From positions 62,826 through 126,825 of the forward strand of contig NZ_LUAW01000020.1 in NCBI RefSeq assembly GCF_001605895.1: DNA of 64,000 nt, read 5' to 3'. Position numbers and translations under genes: made by a program. Position 1 is the stretch's first letter. Every line of letters starts with the position of its first letter. Below are positions 35,654-45,704 of the stretch, piece after piece. Source of the stretch: Acinetobacter pragensis. Its GTDB lineage: Bacteria; Pseudomonadota; Gammaproteobacteria; Pseudomonadales; Moraxellaceae. The notes below the pieces were generated by a model. The model was not told the origin of the DNA. It saw only the letters and a list, made by a program, of their open reading frames with translations, and ran no database searches.

Positions 35654-38167
35654 TTAATAGCGCAGAAATGCTTCTGGCGCATCGTCGGTGTGCTGCTGTT
35701 TCTCAGGCTGTGCATCAGCAGGCTTATGCGGATTTGGCACAGGCAGTTCGTGAAGCAGCTGCATATCAAATATGTCGGTCAACATGCTGTCATAGCGCTG
35801 TATATTGTATTCAGTCAGCTGCCGCGCTTCGTCTTCACTTATGAAGCTTTGGGCGAGCGCATCTGCAATATGCGCTTCAAAGGTCAGGCCTTTAAACTGG
35901 CCTTTAGATTCCGCTTTTTTAAATTTGTCCCACAGCGGTTCAATTTTCAGCAGCTGCAGGAATGCATTTTCCATGCGGCCTGAAACCTCATCCGCTGCTG
36001 TGCTGTAATACACATGCTTTTTCAGTTCTTGCCGGAAAGCATTATCCTGCATCATATATTCAGCGGCTTCACGTTTCAGTTTGTCAGAAGGCTGAATGGC
36101 TGCCCGCCCAAATGGAAAGCAAATCAGCTTAACAAGGCATGACGCCAGCCGAATTGGAAAGTTTTCAAATAGCCCGTAAAAAGCGTCCTGCACTTTACAG
36201 AGTGATTTATCCAAGGCGAGCTGGGCATGCATTTGTTCTGCGGGTGTTCTTTGACCGTGTGCATAATATTTAAGAATGGCCGTGGCAATGAACAAATGTG
36301 AGTGAATATCCGCAAGGCGGCCAGACAGCATTTCTTTACGCTTAATATCGCCTGCCAGCAACCCTAGGCACATATCTGCTGTAACAGCAAAGTCAGCACT
36401 GAAACGGTTGATTTTTCGATAATAAGGACGGCTGAATTCATCTGCATCTTCTGGGGAATTAGATGAACCTCCCGTAAACGCATAAGCCAAGGCGCGGGCT
36501 GTACGGTTAAAGGTGTAGCCTAAATGCTTGAACAGCATGTCATTAAACGATTGAAGCGCTGAATTTTTATCCTCTGCCTGCAGCAATTGCAGTTCTTCAA
36601 ATAAATAGGGATGGCAGCGCATAGAGCCTTGACCGAAAATCATCAGCGAGCGGCTGAGAATGTTGGCGCCTTCAACAGTAATAGACACTGGAATAGCCTG
36701 ATAATTCAGCGCTAAGAAATTCCGCGGCCCATGCTGTACAGCGCGGCCGCCGACAATGTCCATGCCATGATTGACCACTTTGCGCATAGTTTCTGTAGCA
36801 TAGTATTTGGCCATTGCTGTCATGACGGAGGGTTTACCGCCCTGATTCAAACCGCAGGTAACCAAATAGCGAAAAGCTTCAAGCATATAGGCATTGCTGG
36901 CGATATCGCTGGATGCTTCCTGTACGCCTTCAAAATTGCCGACAGAGATTTTGAATTGTTGGCGGACTTTGGCAAATGCACCCACATTTAAATACGTCAT
37001 TTCACCTGCAGCCGTAGAGAGGGCGGGCAGTGAAATACCGCGGCCGACCGCCAGACATTCCATCAGCATGCGCCAGCCTTTGCCTGCATTTTCAATACCG
37101 CCAATAATCCAGTCCAGCGGAATAAAGACATTTTGGCCTTCCACTGTACCATTCATGAACGGGGACCCCGGATTGTGCCGAGGGCCAGTCACAACACCGT
37201 CATGGCTGGCGGGCAGCAGTGCGCAGGTAATGCCGTATTCGGTTTTATTTTTATCCCCCAGCAGGCCTTCAGGGTCATAGAGTTTAAAAGCCAGACCAAT
37301 GACCGTAGCAATTGGGGCAAGGGTAATCCAGCGCTTAGAAAAGTTCATATTCAGGCCTAAAACCTGCTGGCCTTCAAATGTGCCATAACAAACCACGCCA
37401 GTATCTGGAATAGCGCCTGCATCGGAACCCGCTTCGGGGTTGGTCAGGCCAAAGCACGGTATTTCGGTGCCTTTGGCGAGGCCCGGCAAATAGCGGTCTT
37501 TCTGCGCATCTGTACCATAATGTAAAAGCAGCTCTCCGGGTCCTAAAGAGTTAGGCACCATGCAACTGACAGCTGCCGTTAATGATCTGGATGCAATTTT
37601 ACTCATAACACGGCTTTGCGCAAATGAGCTGAACGCGCGGCCGCCATATTCTTTGGGAATGACAAGGCCCAGAAAACCATTGTCTTTGATGAATTGCCAT
37701 GCTTCCGGCGGCAAATCTTTATATTTATGATGAATATCCCATTCATTCAGCATGGTGCAGAGCTGTTCTACTTCATTGTCTAAAAAAGCCTGTTCCTCCG
37801 TACTGAGCTGCGGATAGGGATAGGCATCAAATTTCTTCCAATCCGGGGCCCCCATAAACAATTCTTTTTCCCACCAGCTGGTGCCTGCGTCCAGCGCTTC
37901 ACGTTCGGTGCTGCTCATGCTTGGCATGGCATTCGCTAATGCCTTATAAGCAGGTTTTGTTATAATATTCATGCGCAGCGGTTCAATCAGTACAATCAGG
38001 CTAAGCAAGCCTATCGGTATTCCTAAAAGAAGTGACCATGGACTGATAAATGCAGCCGCAACAGATGCAATAATCAATGCGATTGCACCGGCCATTCGTG
38101 ACAATTCAAAGAAAAAGACCGCCCAAAGGGCAAAAATCAATAGAACGGCACTGAGAAGAAATAGCAT
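35654..38167 (-). CDS. fadE: Acyl-CoA dehydrogenase FadE
   Basis: First enzyme of fatty-acid beta-oxidation, of the long FadE class. Start chosen at MLFLLSAVLLIFALW (837 residues), with GGAG nine bases upstream; another ATG lies 27 bases earlier. Two N-terminal membrane segments, then an acyl-CoA dehydrogenase core: KDNGFLGLVIPKEYGGRAFS, FGLTNPEAGSDAGAIPDTG (flavin/substrate loop), GGIENAGKGWRMLMECLAVGRG, GANILSRSLMIFGQGSMRCHP, and a helical FadE-specific C-terminal half. Membrane-linked and electron-transfer-flavoprotein dependent by family. Single gene. Confidence 0.93.
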   Translation of the reverse strand: MLFLLSAVLLIFALWAVFFFELSRMAGAIALIIASVAAAFISPWSLLLGIPIGLLSLIVLIEPLRMNIITKPAYKALANAMPSMSSTEREALDAGTSWWEKELFMGAPDWKKFDAYPYPQLSTEEQAFLDNEVEQLCTMLNEWDIHHKYKDLPPEAWQFIKDNGFLGLVIPKEYGGRAFSSFAQSRVMSKIASRSLTAAVSCMVPNSLGPGELLLHYGTDAQKDRYLPGLAKGTEIPCFGLTNPEAGSDAGAIPDTGVVCYGTFEGQQVLGLNMNFSKRWITLAPIATVIGLAFKLYDPEGLLGDKNKTEYGITCALLPASHDGVVTGPRHNPGSPFMNGTVEGQNVFIPLDWIIGGIENAGKGWRMLMECLAVGRGISLPALSTAAGEMTYLNVGAFAKVRQQFKISVGNFEGVQEASSDIASNAYMLEAFRYLVTCGLNQGGKPSVMTAMAKYYATETMRKVVNHGMDIVGGRAVQHGPRNFLALNYQAIPVSITVEGANILSRSLMIFGQGSMRCHPYLFEELQLLQAEDKNSALQSFNDMLFKHLGYTFNRTARALAYAFTGGSSNSPEDADEFSRPYYRKINRFSADFAVTADMCLGLLAGDIKRKEMLSGRLADIHSHLFIATAILKYYAHGQRTPAEQMHAQLALDKSLCKVQDAFYGLFENFPIRLASCLVKLICFPFGRAAIQPSDKLKREAAEYMMQDNAFRQELKKHVYYSTAADEVSGRMENAFLQLLKIEPLWDKFKKAESKGQFKGLTFEAHIADALAQSFISEDEARQLTEYNIQRYDSMLTDIFDMQLLHELPVPNPHKPADAQPEKQQHTDDAPEAFLRY

Positions 38168-38755
38168 TATTATTGGCTCCAGTGGCAAGAGCATAGCTGG
38201 GCGAGCACCTGATTACTGCAAGATAGCGGTATAAGACATCAAATTTTCAGCTTCATGGTTGGAGGTTTTATATACCGTTAAATTGCATCCGGCGCGCTTC
38301 AACTGATGCATGTTATTGTGAAATCGCTCTAACACAATGAAAGAGCAAATAATATGGTTAACTACAGATTGGTTGAAAAATAAACTTAAAGCAATCTTAT
38401 TCACGCAAAGAAATGTCACATAACGTAATTTGCACTGGGTGAACAGCAGCTCAACTCAGCGTATTTTGATGACCGATTTATTTAGCTGAGAACAGCATGC
38501 ATGCTTTTTTATTTTGATTCATTTTCTTCATGCTTTGATCGTAATCATGGCTATTGATAATGCTGAAGGAACCGATAAATTATGCACAGCTTATGCATTT
38601 CATGATCTGAGGAGCGGGTTGATAGCTGGCTTCATAGATTGAACACTGAGGAGAGGGCGTGCCTTTGCGGCATCAATGCATTTAGAAAGATAAGTTCCTA
38701 ATCTTTGCTGAAAAGCAGTGTGTTAAAAACTGATGAAGCGCTATGTGAAAAGTAA
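38168..38755. other. Gene-free interval between fadE and lipA
   Basis: About 590 bases in which I find no convincing gene on either strand. Short readings lack ribosome sites or family resemblance. The only ordered feature is a 12-bp palindrome AGCATGCATGCT followed by Ts near 38494-38510, too tight to form a good hairpin. It must hold the fadE promoter. I see no clear fatty-acid regulator site. Confidence 0.6.
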
Positions 38756-38781
38756 AAAGCCCTCAACAACTGAGGGCTTTA
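38756..38781 (-). terminator. Terminator of lipA
   Basis: AAAGCCCTCA / TGAGGGCTTT, 10-bp stem over ACAAC, past the lipA stop on the minus strand. Confidence 0.88.
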
Positions 38782-38808
38782 ACTGTCTATTTTAAATTTA
38801 ATTGGCAG

Positions 38809-39822
38809 TTATGCTTCAATGGTTTGCACCGCAATTTTTTTAGCTGGATCGGTTTTATGGCGTACAGCAGGTACTGGCTCGCCGTAGTATTGACGGTCTG
38901 CAAAGTAGCTTGAACGCACCATTGGCGCCGCCCAAATATTTCTAAAGCCCAGTTTCTGACCGTGTGCAGTGTAACGCTCAAATTCTTCAGGTGTTACAAA
39001 GCGGTCAATCGGCGCATGCTCTTTAGATGGCTGAAGATACTGACCAATAGTTACATAGTCAACGTCGTGCGCTTTAAGGTCATCCAGCAAGGCAATGACT
39101 TCTTCTTCAGTTTCACCAATACCGACCATCAGGCCGCATTTGGTCGGAACATCTGGACAGTATTCTTTAAACATTTTAAGCAGATTTAAAGAGTGCTGAT
39201 AGTCAGAACCTGGACGCATCGCTTTATACAGGCGAGGCACAGTTTCAATATTGTGGTTAAACACATCGGGCGGGCATTCCGTCATGATGCGCAATGCAAC
39301 ATCCATGCGGCCGCGGAAGTCAGGCACCAAAATTTCAAGTAAAGTTTTCGGGCTTAAATCACGCGCTTCTTTAATGCAGTCGACAAAATGCTGCGCGCCG
39401 CCATCGATTAAGTCGTCACGATCTACTGAAGTAATGACGGCATATTTCAGGCCAAGGTTGGCAATGGTTTCAGCCATATGGCGCGGTTCATCTGCATCCA
39501 GCGCATTTGGGCGGCCATGGGCAACGTCACAGAATGGGCAGCGGCGGGTGCAGATATCGCCCATAATCATAAATGTGGCGGTACCGCCGCCAAAACATTC
39601 AGGTAAATTTGGGCACGCGGCTTCTTCACAGACCGTATGCAATTTTTGCGCGCGCAAAGTTGTTTTAATCCGCTGCACTTCATCCGGGGCCGCCATTTTT
39701 ACGCGAATCCAATCTGGCTTGCGAGGGGCTTCAACCGTAGGAATAACTTTTACAGGAATACGGGCAACTTTTTCTGCGCCGCGAAGTTTGACACCCTGTT
39801 CTGGTTTACGGTTTTCAGACAT
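38809..39822 (-). CDS. lipA: Lipoyl synthase
   Basis: Radical-SAM enzyme that inserts two sulfurs into octanoyl-bound carrier domains. Start at [15 protein letters not shown] (337 residues), five codons after an upstream ATG. Auxiliary cluster cysteines in [12 protein letters not shown], radical-SAM CxxxCxxC in [13 protein letters not shown], plus [34 protein letters not shown] and [11 protein letters not shown]. The terminal Ser of RSSYFAD is present. lipB is not in the window. Confidence 0.96.
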   Translation of the reverse strand: MSENRKPEQGVKLRGAEKVARIPVKVIPTVEAPRKPDWIRVKMAAPDEVQRIKTTLRAQKLHTVCEEAACPNLPECFGGGTATFMIMGDICTRRCPFCDVAHGRPNALDADEPRHMAETIANLGLKYAVITSVDRDDLIDGGAQHFVDCIKEARDLSPKTLLEILVPDFRGRMDVALRIMTECPPDVFNHNIETVPRLYKAMRPGSDYQHSLNLLKMFKEYCPDVPTKCGLMVGIGETEEEVIALLDDLKAHDVDYVTIGQYLQPSKEHAPIDRFVTPEEFERYTAHGQKLGFRNIWAAPMVRSSYFADRQYYGEPVPAVRHKTDPAKKIAVQTIEA

Positions 39823-40030
39823 ATTCAACTTTTCCACTGTTTTGACGGGGAGATATTCTAAAAAATAACAGTTTTATTATAACGGAAATGCAAAATGATG
39901 GGGCAAAAATACTATTCATTTACTAAATGTAGTCATCATTTAATATATGTAAGCTAAATACAGCAAAATGCCATTAATTGCGTCATAATATGCGGAAGAT
40001 AAGTAATAAGTTATTTTGAAGGAGCGTTGA

Positions 40031-41446
40031 ATGCCACGTAAGAAAGAGGTCATTAGTGGGAATTTCGTGAAATACGATGCGGTAGTTCTCGGTTCAGGCC
40101 CTGCGGGCGAAGGCGCAGCAATGAAACTTGCTAAATCCGGCAAGCGTGTTGCTATTGTTGATATGCGAGAGCAGCTTGGCGGCAACTGTACTCATGTGGG
40201 TACAATTCCAAGTAAAGCATTGCGTCAGACAGTCTCTAGCATTATCCGCTATCAGCGTGACCCAATGTTCCAAAAAGTGGGGGACTGGAAGCAGTTCACC
40301 ATGAAGCAAGTGCTTCGTAATGCACATAAAGTGATTCAGCTGCAGGTAGATACGCATTCACGGTTTTACGACCGCAACAAGATTGATGTGTTTCATGGCC
40401 GCGCGTATGTGCAGGACAAAAATACAATTTTGGTGTTTAGCCCAGACGGTATTACAGAAACCATTGTTTTCCAGCAGCTGGTGATTGCGACTGGTTCACG
40501 TCCTTACCGTCCGGATATTTTAGATTTCAATCATCCGCGTGTATTTGATTCGGACAAAATTCTGGATTTAGATTTTTCTATTAAAAAGATCATTATTTAT
40601 GGCGCAGGCGTAATTGGCTGTGAATATGCCTCTATCTTTATCGGTCTAGACCATAAAGTCGATTTAATTAATACCCAGCACAAACTGCTCAGCTATTTGG
40701 ATGATGAAATTTCAGATGCGCTGTCTTATCATTTGCGTGAACAAGGGGTGCTGATCCGCCATAATGAACAGATTGATCATTTGGAAACGTTTGATGATCA
40801 TGTCGTGATGCATTTGCAAAGCGGTAAAAAAATCAAAGCGGATGCTATTTTGTGGTGTAACGGCCGTTCGGGCAACACCGATGGTTTGGGTCTTGAAAAT
40901 ATTGGTCTTAAGCCGAATAGCCGCGGCCAATTGACGGTCAATGAAAAATACGAGACTGAAGTCGAAAACATCTTTGCAGCTGGCGACGTTATTGGCTGGC
41001 CGTCATTGGCATCAGCCGCTTATGACCAAGGGCGCTGTGCCGGCGCCAATATGAGCGGTGAAAAAGATGTAGCGCCAGTAACCGATATTCCTACAGGTAT
41101 TTATACCATTCCGGAAATTTCGTCGATCGGTAAAAATGAGCAGCAATTGACTGAGGAAAAAATTCCTTATGAAGTTGGACAAGCCTCATTCCGCCACTTG
41201 GCGCGTGCGCAAATTACCGGTGATACGGTCGGTGAATTGAAAATTCTGTTCCATCGCGACACATTGGAAGTTCTAGGCGTGCATTGCTTCGGCAACAACG
41301 CTGCGGAAATTATCCATATTGGTCAAGCGGTAATGAACAGCCCGAACAATACCATTAAGTATTTTGTGGAAACCACGTTCAACTATCCGACGATGGCTGA
41401 AGCGTACCGTGTGGCGACGCTGAATGGCATGAACCGTTTGTTCTAA
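40031..41446 (+). CDS. sthA: Soluble pyridine nucleotide transhydrogenase
   Basis: FAD protein that transfers hydride between NADPH and NAD+. 471 residues: FAD-binding [24 protein letters not shown] near 18-41, [19 protein letters not shown] near 51-69, where the second redox cysteine of related dehydrogenases is missing as expected for SthA, a NAD-binding [12 protein letters not shown], and a C-terminal dimerisation domain with [12 protein letters not shown] and [19 protein letters not shown] precedes the ATG. Single gene with strong terminator. Confidence 0.95.
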   Translation: MPRKKEVISGNFVKYDAVVLGSGPAGEGAAMKLAKSGKRVAIVDMREQLGGNCTHVGTIPSKALRQTVSSIIRYQRDPMFQKVGDWKQFTMKQVLRNAHKVIQLQVDTHSRFYDRNKIDVFHGRAYVQDKNTILVFSPDGITETIVFQQLVIATGSRPYRPDILDFNHPRVFDSDKILDLDFSIKKIIIYGAGVIGCEYASIFIGLDHKVDLINTQHKLLSYLDDEISDALSYHLREQGVLIRHNEQIDHLETFDDHVVMHLQSGKKIKADAILWCNGRSGNTDGLGLENIGLKPNSRGQLTVNEKYETEVENIFAAGDVIGWPSLASAAYDQGRCAGANMSGEKDVAPVTDIPTGIYTIPEISSIGKNEQQLTEEKIPYEVGQASFRHLARAQITGDTVGELKILFHRDTLEVLGVHCFGNNAAEIIHIGQAVMNSPNNTIKYFVETTFNYPTMAEAYRVATLNGMNRLF

Positions 41447-41464
41447 GCATCTAGTAGGCTTAAG

Positions 41465-41501
41465 CAAAAAACCCGCAAGTGAGAGCTTGCGGGTTTTTTA
41501 T
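41465..41501 (+). terminator. Terminator of sthA
   Basis: AAAAAACCCGCAAG / CTTGCGGGTTTTTT stem over a short TGAGAG loop. Confidence 0.92.
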
Positions 41502-41684
41502 TAATTGGCTGTCAAATATTTAATTACATTGTTCATGCTGAAAGCTAAGTACAGCCGGTTTAATTTCTTGCGCCATATTCATGCCAAATAGGCCATAGGC
41601 TGCAATTGGTGTTACAGCTTCGCTGCTCAAAAACAGCAACCGGGCTGTGAATTTATTTCTTGCACTGTTTTTTATAATACGGCT

Positions 41685-42650
41685 TTAAAAAGGCCTGCCG
41701 CCTGCCAAACTGATGCGCTTCAATAGACGGCGCTGGTCGCTTGGAAAGGGCCGGCGTGAATGCAAAGTCGCTTGATTGTCCCAAAAAACAATATCGCCTT
41801 GTTCCCATTGATGTTCGTAGCGGAATTCAGGCTTTAAGATGTGCTCACGCAGTTGGGCAATTAATTCACTGCCAGCTTGGTCATTATAATTCACCAGTTC
41901 CACTTCACTATGCGTGTTCAGCCAAAGCGCTTTGCGGCCGCTTTCAGGATGAGTGCGGACCAGTGGATGAGGATAGGCATGTCCAAGAATGGGCTGGTCT
42001 TTAAAGCGGTATTTGGGAAATGCACCGTAGCTGCCGTCTTTGGGGGCGCCTTTATTGCTTTGGAAGCGTACAAATGGGTTGTAGGTAATCAGCTGCAGCG
42101 TGTCCAAATGCTGTTTGGTTTCATTGTCTAAAGCATCATAGGCTTTAATGGTGTTGTACCAAGAAGTTTGCCCGCCGTCTTTCGGCAGTTCAATAGCGTA
42201 GAGTAAAGAGCCAAAAGAAGGCTGAGGTGTCCATTGATGGTCAGCGTGCGGCGAGAGCTCGCCATAGCCTGTATAATCACCTTTGCCGACCGCATTTGAA
42301 ACAGGAACAACATCCGGCGGTGTACCCGTATCTGACTGAGTGGCCAAGACTGGATTGTCTGAACTTGGACGGAAAATAGAGCCAAAATAGCTGGCAAATG
42401 CCAAATATTGAAAATCATCTAAACTTTGCTGCTTGAAAATTAAAATTAAATGTTCAGCCAGCGCTTGTTTTAAACGCAAGACTGTTTCACCCGATTGCGC
42501 TTTTTTTGCATCCAAGCCAAAAACTGCAGCCCCAAGCGCTTCACCGCTTAATGGAACAATTTTAATTTCTTCAGGATTCTGAAACTGGTCTTCTTGATGC
42601 CAGCGCGGTGCGTCATGTATAGCTTGTGAAAGCTGGGTTAAAACCGTCAT
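41685..42650 (-). CDS. TauD/TfdA-family Fe(II)/2-oxoglutarate dioxygenase
   Basis: 2-oxoglutarate-dependent oxygenase, 321 residues. Iron ligands His and Asp in SPHADHQW (about 135 and 137), and distal His in WDNQATLHSRRPF (about 300), with the 2-oxoglutarate-binding Arg in RRLLKRISLAGG. The family includes enzymes for taurine, alkyl sulfates, phenoxyacetates and others; the substrate cannot be read from sequence. No signal peptide. The next genes upstream are a transporter and its small overlapping gene on the same strand, separated by 240 bases and a terminator. Confidence 0.87.
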   Translation of the reverse strand: MTVLTQLSQAIHDAPRWHQEDQFQNPEEIKIVPLSGEALGAAVFGLDAKKAQSGETVLRLKQALAEHLILIFKQQSLDDFQYLAFASYFGSIFRPSSDNPVLATQSDTGTPPDVVPVSNAVGKGDYTGYGELSPHADHQWTPQPSFGSLLYAIELPKDGGQTSWYNTIKAYDALDNETKQHLDTLQLITYNPFVRFQSNKGAPKDGSYGAFPKYRFKDQPILGHAYPHPLVRTHPESGRKALWLNTHSEVELVNYNDQAGSELIAQLREHILKPEFRYEHQWEQGDIVFWDNQATLHSRRPFPSDQRRLLKRISLAGGRPF

Positions 42651-42811
42651 CGTTATTTCTCTTTTGTATTTTTCATCAACTGAAATTTAAGAAATAACAG
42701 GCCGCAAGAGAAATCATAAGAAGTGCTAAACTTATAAAAAATTGAAGAAAATAAATTAAATGTCTGATTTTTTAACTTTTAGTTAATCTTGAAAATCTCA
42801 GCAGAAAAACT

Positions 42812-42845
42812 GATGGAGAATGTCAACTTTTTGACATTCTCCATC
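42812..42845 (-). terminator. Long-stem terminator after the transporter and small gene
   Basis: A perfect 15-bp stem (GATGGAGAATGTCAA / TTGACATTCTCCATC) over a 4-base loop; on the minus strand it is followed by AGTTTTTCT. The stem is unusually long. Confidence 0.75.
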
Positions 42846-42892
42846 GATATTCGGGTGTGCTGAACATGATTGCACGGGGGGCTAGATGTATT

Positions 42893-43027
42893 TTAATGCG
42901 CGCAGAATGCTTGATTGAAATATTCAAAAAGTTGCGGGGTTTTGATCCAAAGTGTAATGGCCAGCGCTAAAAAAGCGACAGCTATGGCAAGAATGGCGAG
43001 CTTTAATCCCAGCATTGAATCAGTCAT
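42893..43027 (-). CDS. 44-residue single-span membrane peptide
   Basis: A reading frame of 44 codons begins inside the last codons of the transporter gene (ATG at 43027-43025, eight bases of overlap). It has a strong GAGGAG ten bases upstream. The product starts MTDSMLGLKLAILAIAVAFL, continues ALAITLWIKT and ends in a short polar tail (PQLFEYFNQAFCAH): one membrane span at about 8-30. Good ribosome site, overlap and composition argue it is real. I know no family; a regulatory partner of the transporter is a guess. Confidence 0.65.
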   Translation of the reverse strand: MTDSMLGLKLAILAIAVAFLALAITLWIKTPQLFEYFNQAFCAH

Positions 43028-44234
43028 GAATAACATGCTCCTCAGTTACAAAGAAATGCACCAGTACGCCCAATACGCTTAGAACAATGGAGAAAGCCCA
43101 AACCATATTATAGTTGCCAGCCAGATCATGGTTAACACCGCCCAGCCAGCCGCCAAAGAATGAGCCGACTTGGTGGGTGAAAAATACGATCCCGCTGAGC
43201 ATGGATAAGTATTTCACTCCAAACATATTGGCCACAATACCGTTGGTCAACGGTACGGTAGATAGCCACAATAACCCCATAATGATACCAAACGCATAGA
43301 TTGTCCATGTGCTCAGCGGCAGCATTAAGAACGCGATGATAGCGATGCCGCGCAATCCATAAAGCCACATGAGCAAATGCGGCTTGGAGAATTTTCCGCC
43401 CAGCCAGCCAGCGCCGTATGTACCGAAAATATTGAATAATCCAACGAGTGCCAGAAATATTGTACCGGTCGTTGCAGTAAAGCCATGATCAATTAAATAG
43501 CCGGGCAAATGAATGCCGATAAACACCACTTGGAAACCGCAAACAAGGAAACCTAAGGCCAAGAACCAGAACGGTTTATGGTTTTTAGCAATGATTAAAA
43601 TATCTTTAAAGCCTAAAACTGGCTTACTTTCTGAGGATTGCGCATTGGGAGCGCTGTACATCGGCGCTTTCAGCATCCATGCCAAAGGGATGATTAAAGC
43701 TGCTAAGATAGCGCTCACAATTAAAGCGGCTGACCATCCTATATTCTGCAGCAGAAGCAACGTGGAGGGCAGCATAATAAATTGACCGAAAGAGCCTGCG
43801 GCACTGGCGATGCCCATAGCCAAACTGCGCTTCTCCGGATGCGCTGCGCGCCCTACAGCAGACAGTAAAACAGGAAATGACGTTGCGGAAAGGGCAAGGC
43901 CTAGAACTAAACCGGCGCTTAAATTTAAAAGCAGCCCAGTAGAGCTGAAGGCCATGAGCAATAGCCCTAGGGCATAAAGCAACCCACCGATTGCCACCAC
44001 AATTTTACTGCCGTATTTGTCAGCAAATGCGCCTGTAATGGGCTGTACAGCGCCCCAAATTAGGTTTTGCATCGCAATAGCCAGACTGAATACATTATGG
44101 CCCCAGCCAAATTCATCACTCATGGGTACCAAATACAAACCAAATGCATGCCTGATACCCAGCGACAGCGCCAAAATAATGGCACTGCCCATCAGCATAT
44201 AAATGAGAGGCTTTGAAAATCGAGTGTCGGTCAT
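43020..44234 (-). CDS. Major facilitator superfamily transporter (OxlT-like)
   Basis: Secondary transporter, 404 residues with 12 predicted membrane segments and no extra domains. Visible marks: GIRHAFGLYLVPMSDEFGWG after the first span and the inter-span GAFADKYGSKIVVAIGG (loop 2-3 signature D-K-Y-G). The pattern resembles oxalate/formate-antiporter-type and monocarboxylate members. The start has no unusual feature. A 44-residue gene overlaps the end, and a TauD/TfdA dioxygenase gene lies beyond; a joint role in uptake and oxidation of a carboxylate or sulfonate is possible but unproven. Confidence 0.85.
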   Translation of the reverse strand: MTDTRFSKPLIYMLMGSAIILALSLGIRHAFGLYLVPMSDEFGWGHNVFSLAIAMQNLIWGAVQPITGAFADKYGSKIVVAIGGLLYALGLLLMAFSSTGLLLNLSAGLVLGLALSATSFPVLLSAVGRAAHPEKRSLAMGIASAAGSFGQFIMLPSTLLLLQNIGWSAALIVSAILAALIIPLAWMLKAPMYSAPNAQSSESKPVLGFKDILIIAKNHKPFWFLALGFLVCGFQVVFIGIHLPGYLIDHGFTATTGTIFLALVGLFNIFGTYGAGWLGGKFSKPHLLMWLYGLRGIAIIAFLMLPLSTWTIYAFGIIMGLLWLSTVPLTNGIVANMFGVKYLSMLSGIVFFTHQVGSFFGGWLGGVNHDLAGNYNMVWAFSIVLSVLGVLVHFFVTEEHVIHD

Positions 44235-44344
44235 TTGGCTTTCTGTACATAATGCATTGCGCTTATGTTATTCGATTCATTACGTGAAAACGATTAATTA
44301 ATTTTCGCCCAGCAATAAAATTTTGTTATGTATGCGCGGATATG

Positions 44345-44371
44345 AAAAAAGACGGCATAACCGTCTTTTTG
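44345..44371 (-). terminator. Terminator of the first OmpW-family gene
   Basis: AAAAAGACGG / CCGTCTTTTT stem just past the stop, with T-runs on both strands. Confidence 0.87.
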
Positions 44372-44389
44372 AATAGTCAGCACAATAAT

Positions 44390-45466
44390 TTAGAAACGCA
44401 TGCCAACACCTGCATAGGCCAGAATTGGATTGATTTCAATATCTGCTTTAGAGCGGATCAGCTCACCATGAGTATCATCATTGACGGTAATTGTGGTGTC
44501 GCTTTTTAAGTGCGCATAAGAGACTGAACCGACTGCAAACCATTTGTCGTTAAAGTCATAGGTAAAGCCGAGCGTTGCAATCGGCGCAAAAGCATCAGAT
44601 GCTCCTACGTCTACTTTTGGATTGGCGCTGCTTGCTTTTCCATCAAGTGCTGCGCCTGCTTTACCGTCCTTGATATTGGCAATCATATGGCCGGCAGCAA
44701 TTAAATCCTGCTCAGTGCGCGGGTTGATTTCCAATTCATTGAAATAGGCATACATCACGCCAAAACCGACATAAGGACGGAATTTATTGACGCCGGTTTT
44801 GCCAAAATGGTATTGGAGTTCTGCTGCGGGTGTCCATGCGCGGGCAGAAGCAGCGGGGCCATAGGCTTCTAAATCAGTAATCAGCAGGCTGTTTTTCATC
44901 GCAATTTGCGGTAAATCGATGATTCCCAGTTCCGGTGTTGCAATGGCAGCGAACGGGGCATAAATTTTGCCTTTGCCCATCAAGTCCACTTTGGGCGGGA
45001 TACCTGCTTTCATTTCAATGGAAACATTGTCTGTGAAAAAGTAGTTGGTCATGATGCCGAAAGTCGTGACATCATCGGCTTCTAAGCCAGTTCCTTGATT
45101 GTCCCAGCTTTCCAGTCCATTAATTTCAGCTGTGCCGCTTAAATCTCCAGGCAATGTGTCAGAGCCTAACTTATCTAAAACGTCAACAAACCACGTTGAA
45201 ATATTAGGGTTCATATCAGGATCTAGATTTGCTTTTACGGAATCAATAGAAATATCCCCAACTGTCGCCTTTTCACCATTTGCGACGGAGGTGTTCACTT
45301 TAAACGGCTGCGCTTTGCCTTGCGGCATGACATGCAATGCGCCGACAGAAACAGAGAAGCGTTTAAAGCCATCTCCATCATGCAGGCTGAAATAGGGTGA
45401 GTCAGCATGGCTGATCATGGGTATGGCAAGCATGGACGTCGCCATGCACAGTAAAGTTTTTTTCAT
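44390..45466 (-). CDS. Large OmpW-family outer-membrane protein, copy 1
   Basis: Beta-barrel outer-membrane protein with OmpW-like features, 358 residues, longer than E. coli OmpW (about 210). Signal peptide 1-21 (MISHA). Family blocks: GLEADDVTTFGIMTNYFFTDNVSIEMKAGIPPKVDLMGKGKIYAPF, AWTPAAELQYHFGKTGVNKFRPYVGFGVMYAYF, and C-terminal AYAGVGMRF with final Phe. An extra 90-residue insert lies near 40-120. GGAG lies eight bases before the ATG. OmpW/AlkL relatives pass hydrophobic molecules; the ligand here is unknown. Confidence 0.85.
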   Translation of the reverse strand: MKKTLLCMATSMLAIPMISHADSPYFSLHDGDGFKRFSVSVGALHVMPQGKAQPFKVNTSVANGEKATVGDISIDSVKANLDPDMNPNISTWFVDVLDKLGSDTLPGDLSGTAEINGLESWDNQGTGLEADDVTTFGIMTNYFFTDNVSIEMKAGIPPKVDLMGKGKIYAPFAAIATPELGIIDLPQIAMKNSLLITDLEAYGPAASARAWTPAAELQYHFGKTGVNKFRPYVGFGVMYAYFNELEINPRTEQDLIAAGHMIANIKDGKAGAALDGKASSANPKVDVGASDAFAPIATLGFTYDFNDKWFAVGSVSYAHLKSDTTITVNDDTHGELIRSKADIEINPILAYAGVGMRF

Positions 45467-45661
45467 TCAAAGGACTCCATGTCCAAAACAGCTAAATTGG
45501 AATTTTTTTTAGAACGCCAATTATGCGAATGAAAAACTGTAATGAATGTTATTGAAACCGGATAAACAGGTAGGTTTCATGTTAAAAGTAATGCGCTTTG
45601 TTTAAGAATAATGACTTTATTTTAGTTATTATGTAAAAAATAATTATAAAAAGTTATAAAA

Positions 45662-45688
45662 GAAGCAGGCATTAAGTGCCTGCTTTTC
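45662..45688 (-). terminator. Terminator of the second OmpW-family gene
   Basis: AGAAGCAGGCA / TGCCTGCTTTT stem directly past the stop; on the minus strand it is followed by TTCTTTTAT. Each OmpW copy is therefore its own unit. Confidence 0.75.
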
Positions 45689-45704
45689 GTCAATTTATTT
45701 TAAA

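Noticed and set aside
38213-38419. 68-codon minus-strand frame upstream of fadE
   Set aside because: Low-quality translation without start context; treated as non-coding.
38494-38510. AGCATGCATGCT plus Ts as a terminator of an unseen small RNA
   Set aside because: The palindrome has no room for a loop, giving a weak stem, and no promoter is evident.
39251-39868. 205-codon open frame antisense to lipA
   Set aside because: Mirror of a well-conserved gene; low-complexity Ser/Arg/Thr-rich translation, no ribosome site or family resemblance.
42812-42845. 15-bp inverted repeat considered as a mobile-element end
   Set aside because: A T-run follows on the transcribed strand and it sits after a gene pair, so terminator is the simpler reading.
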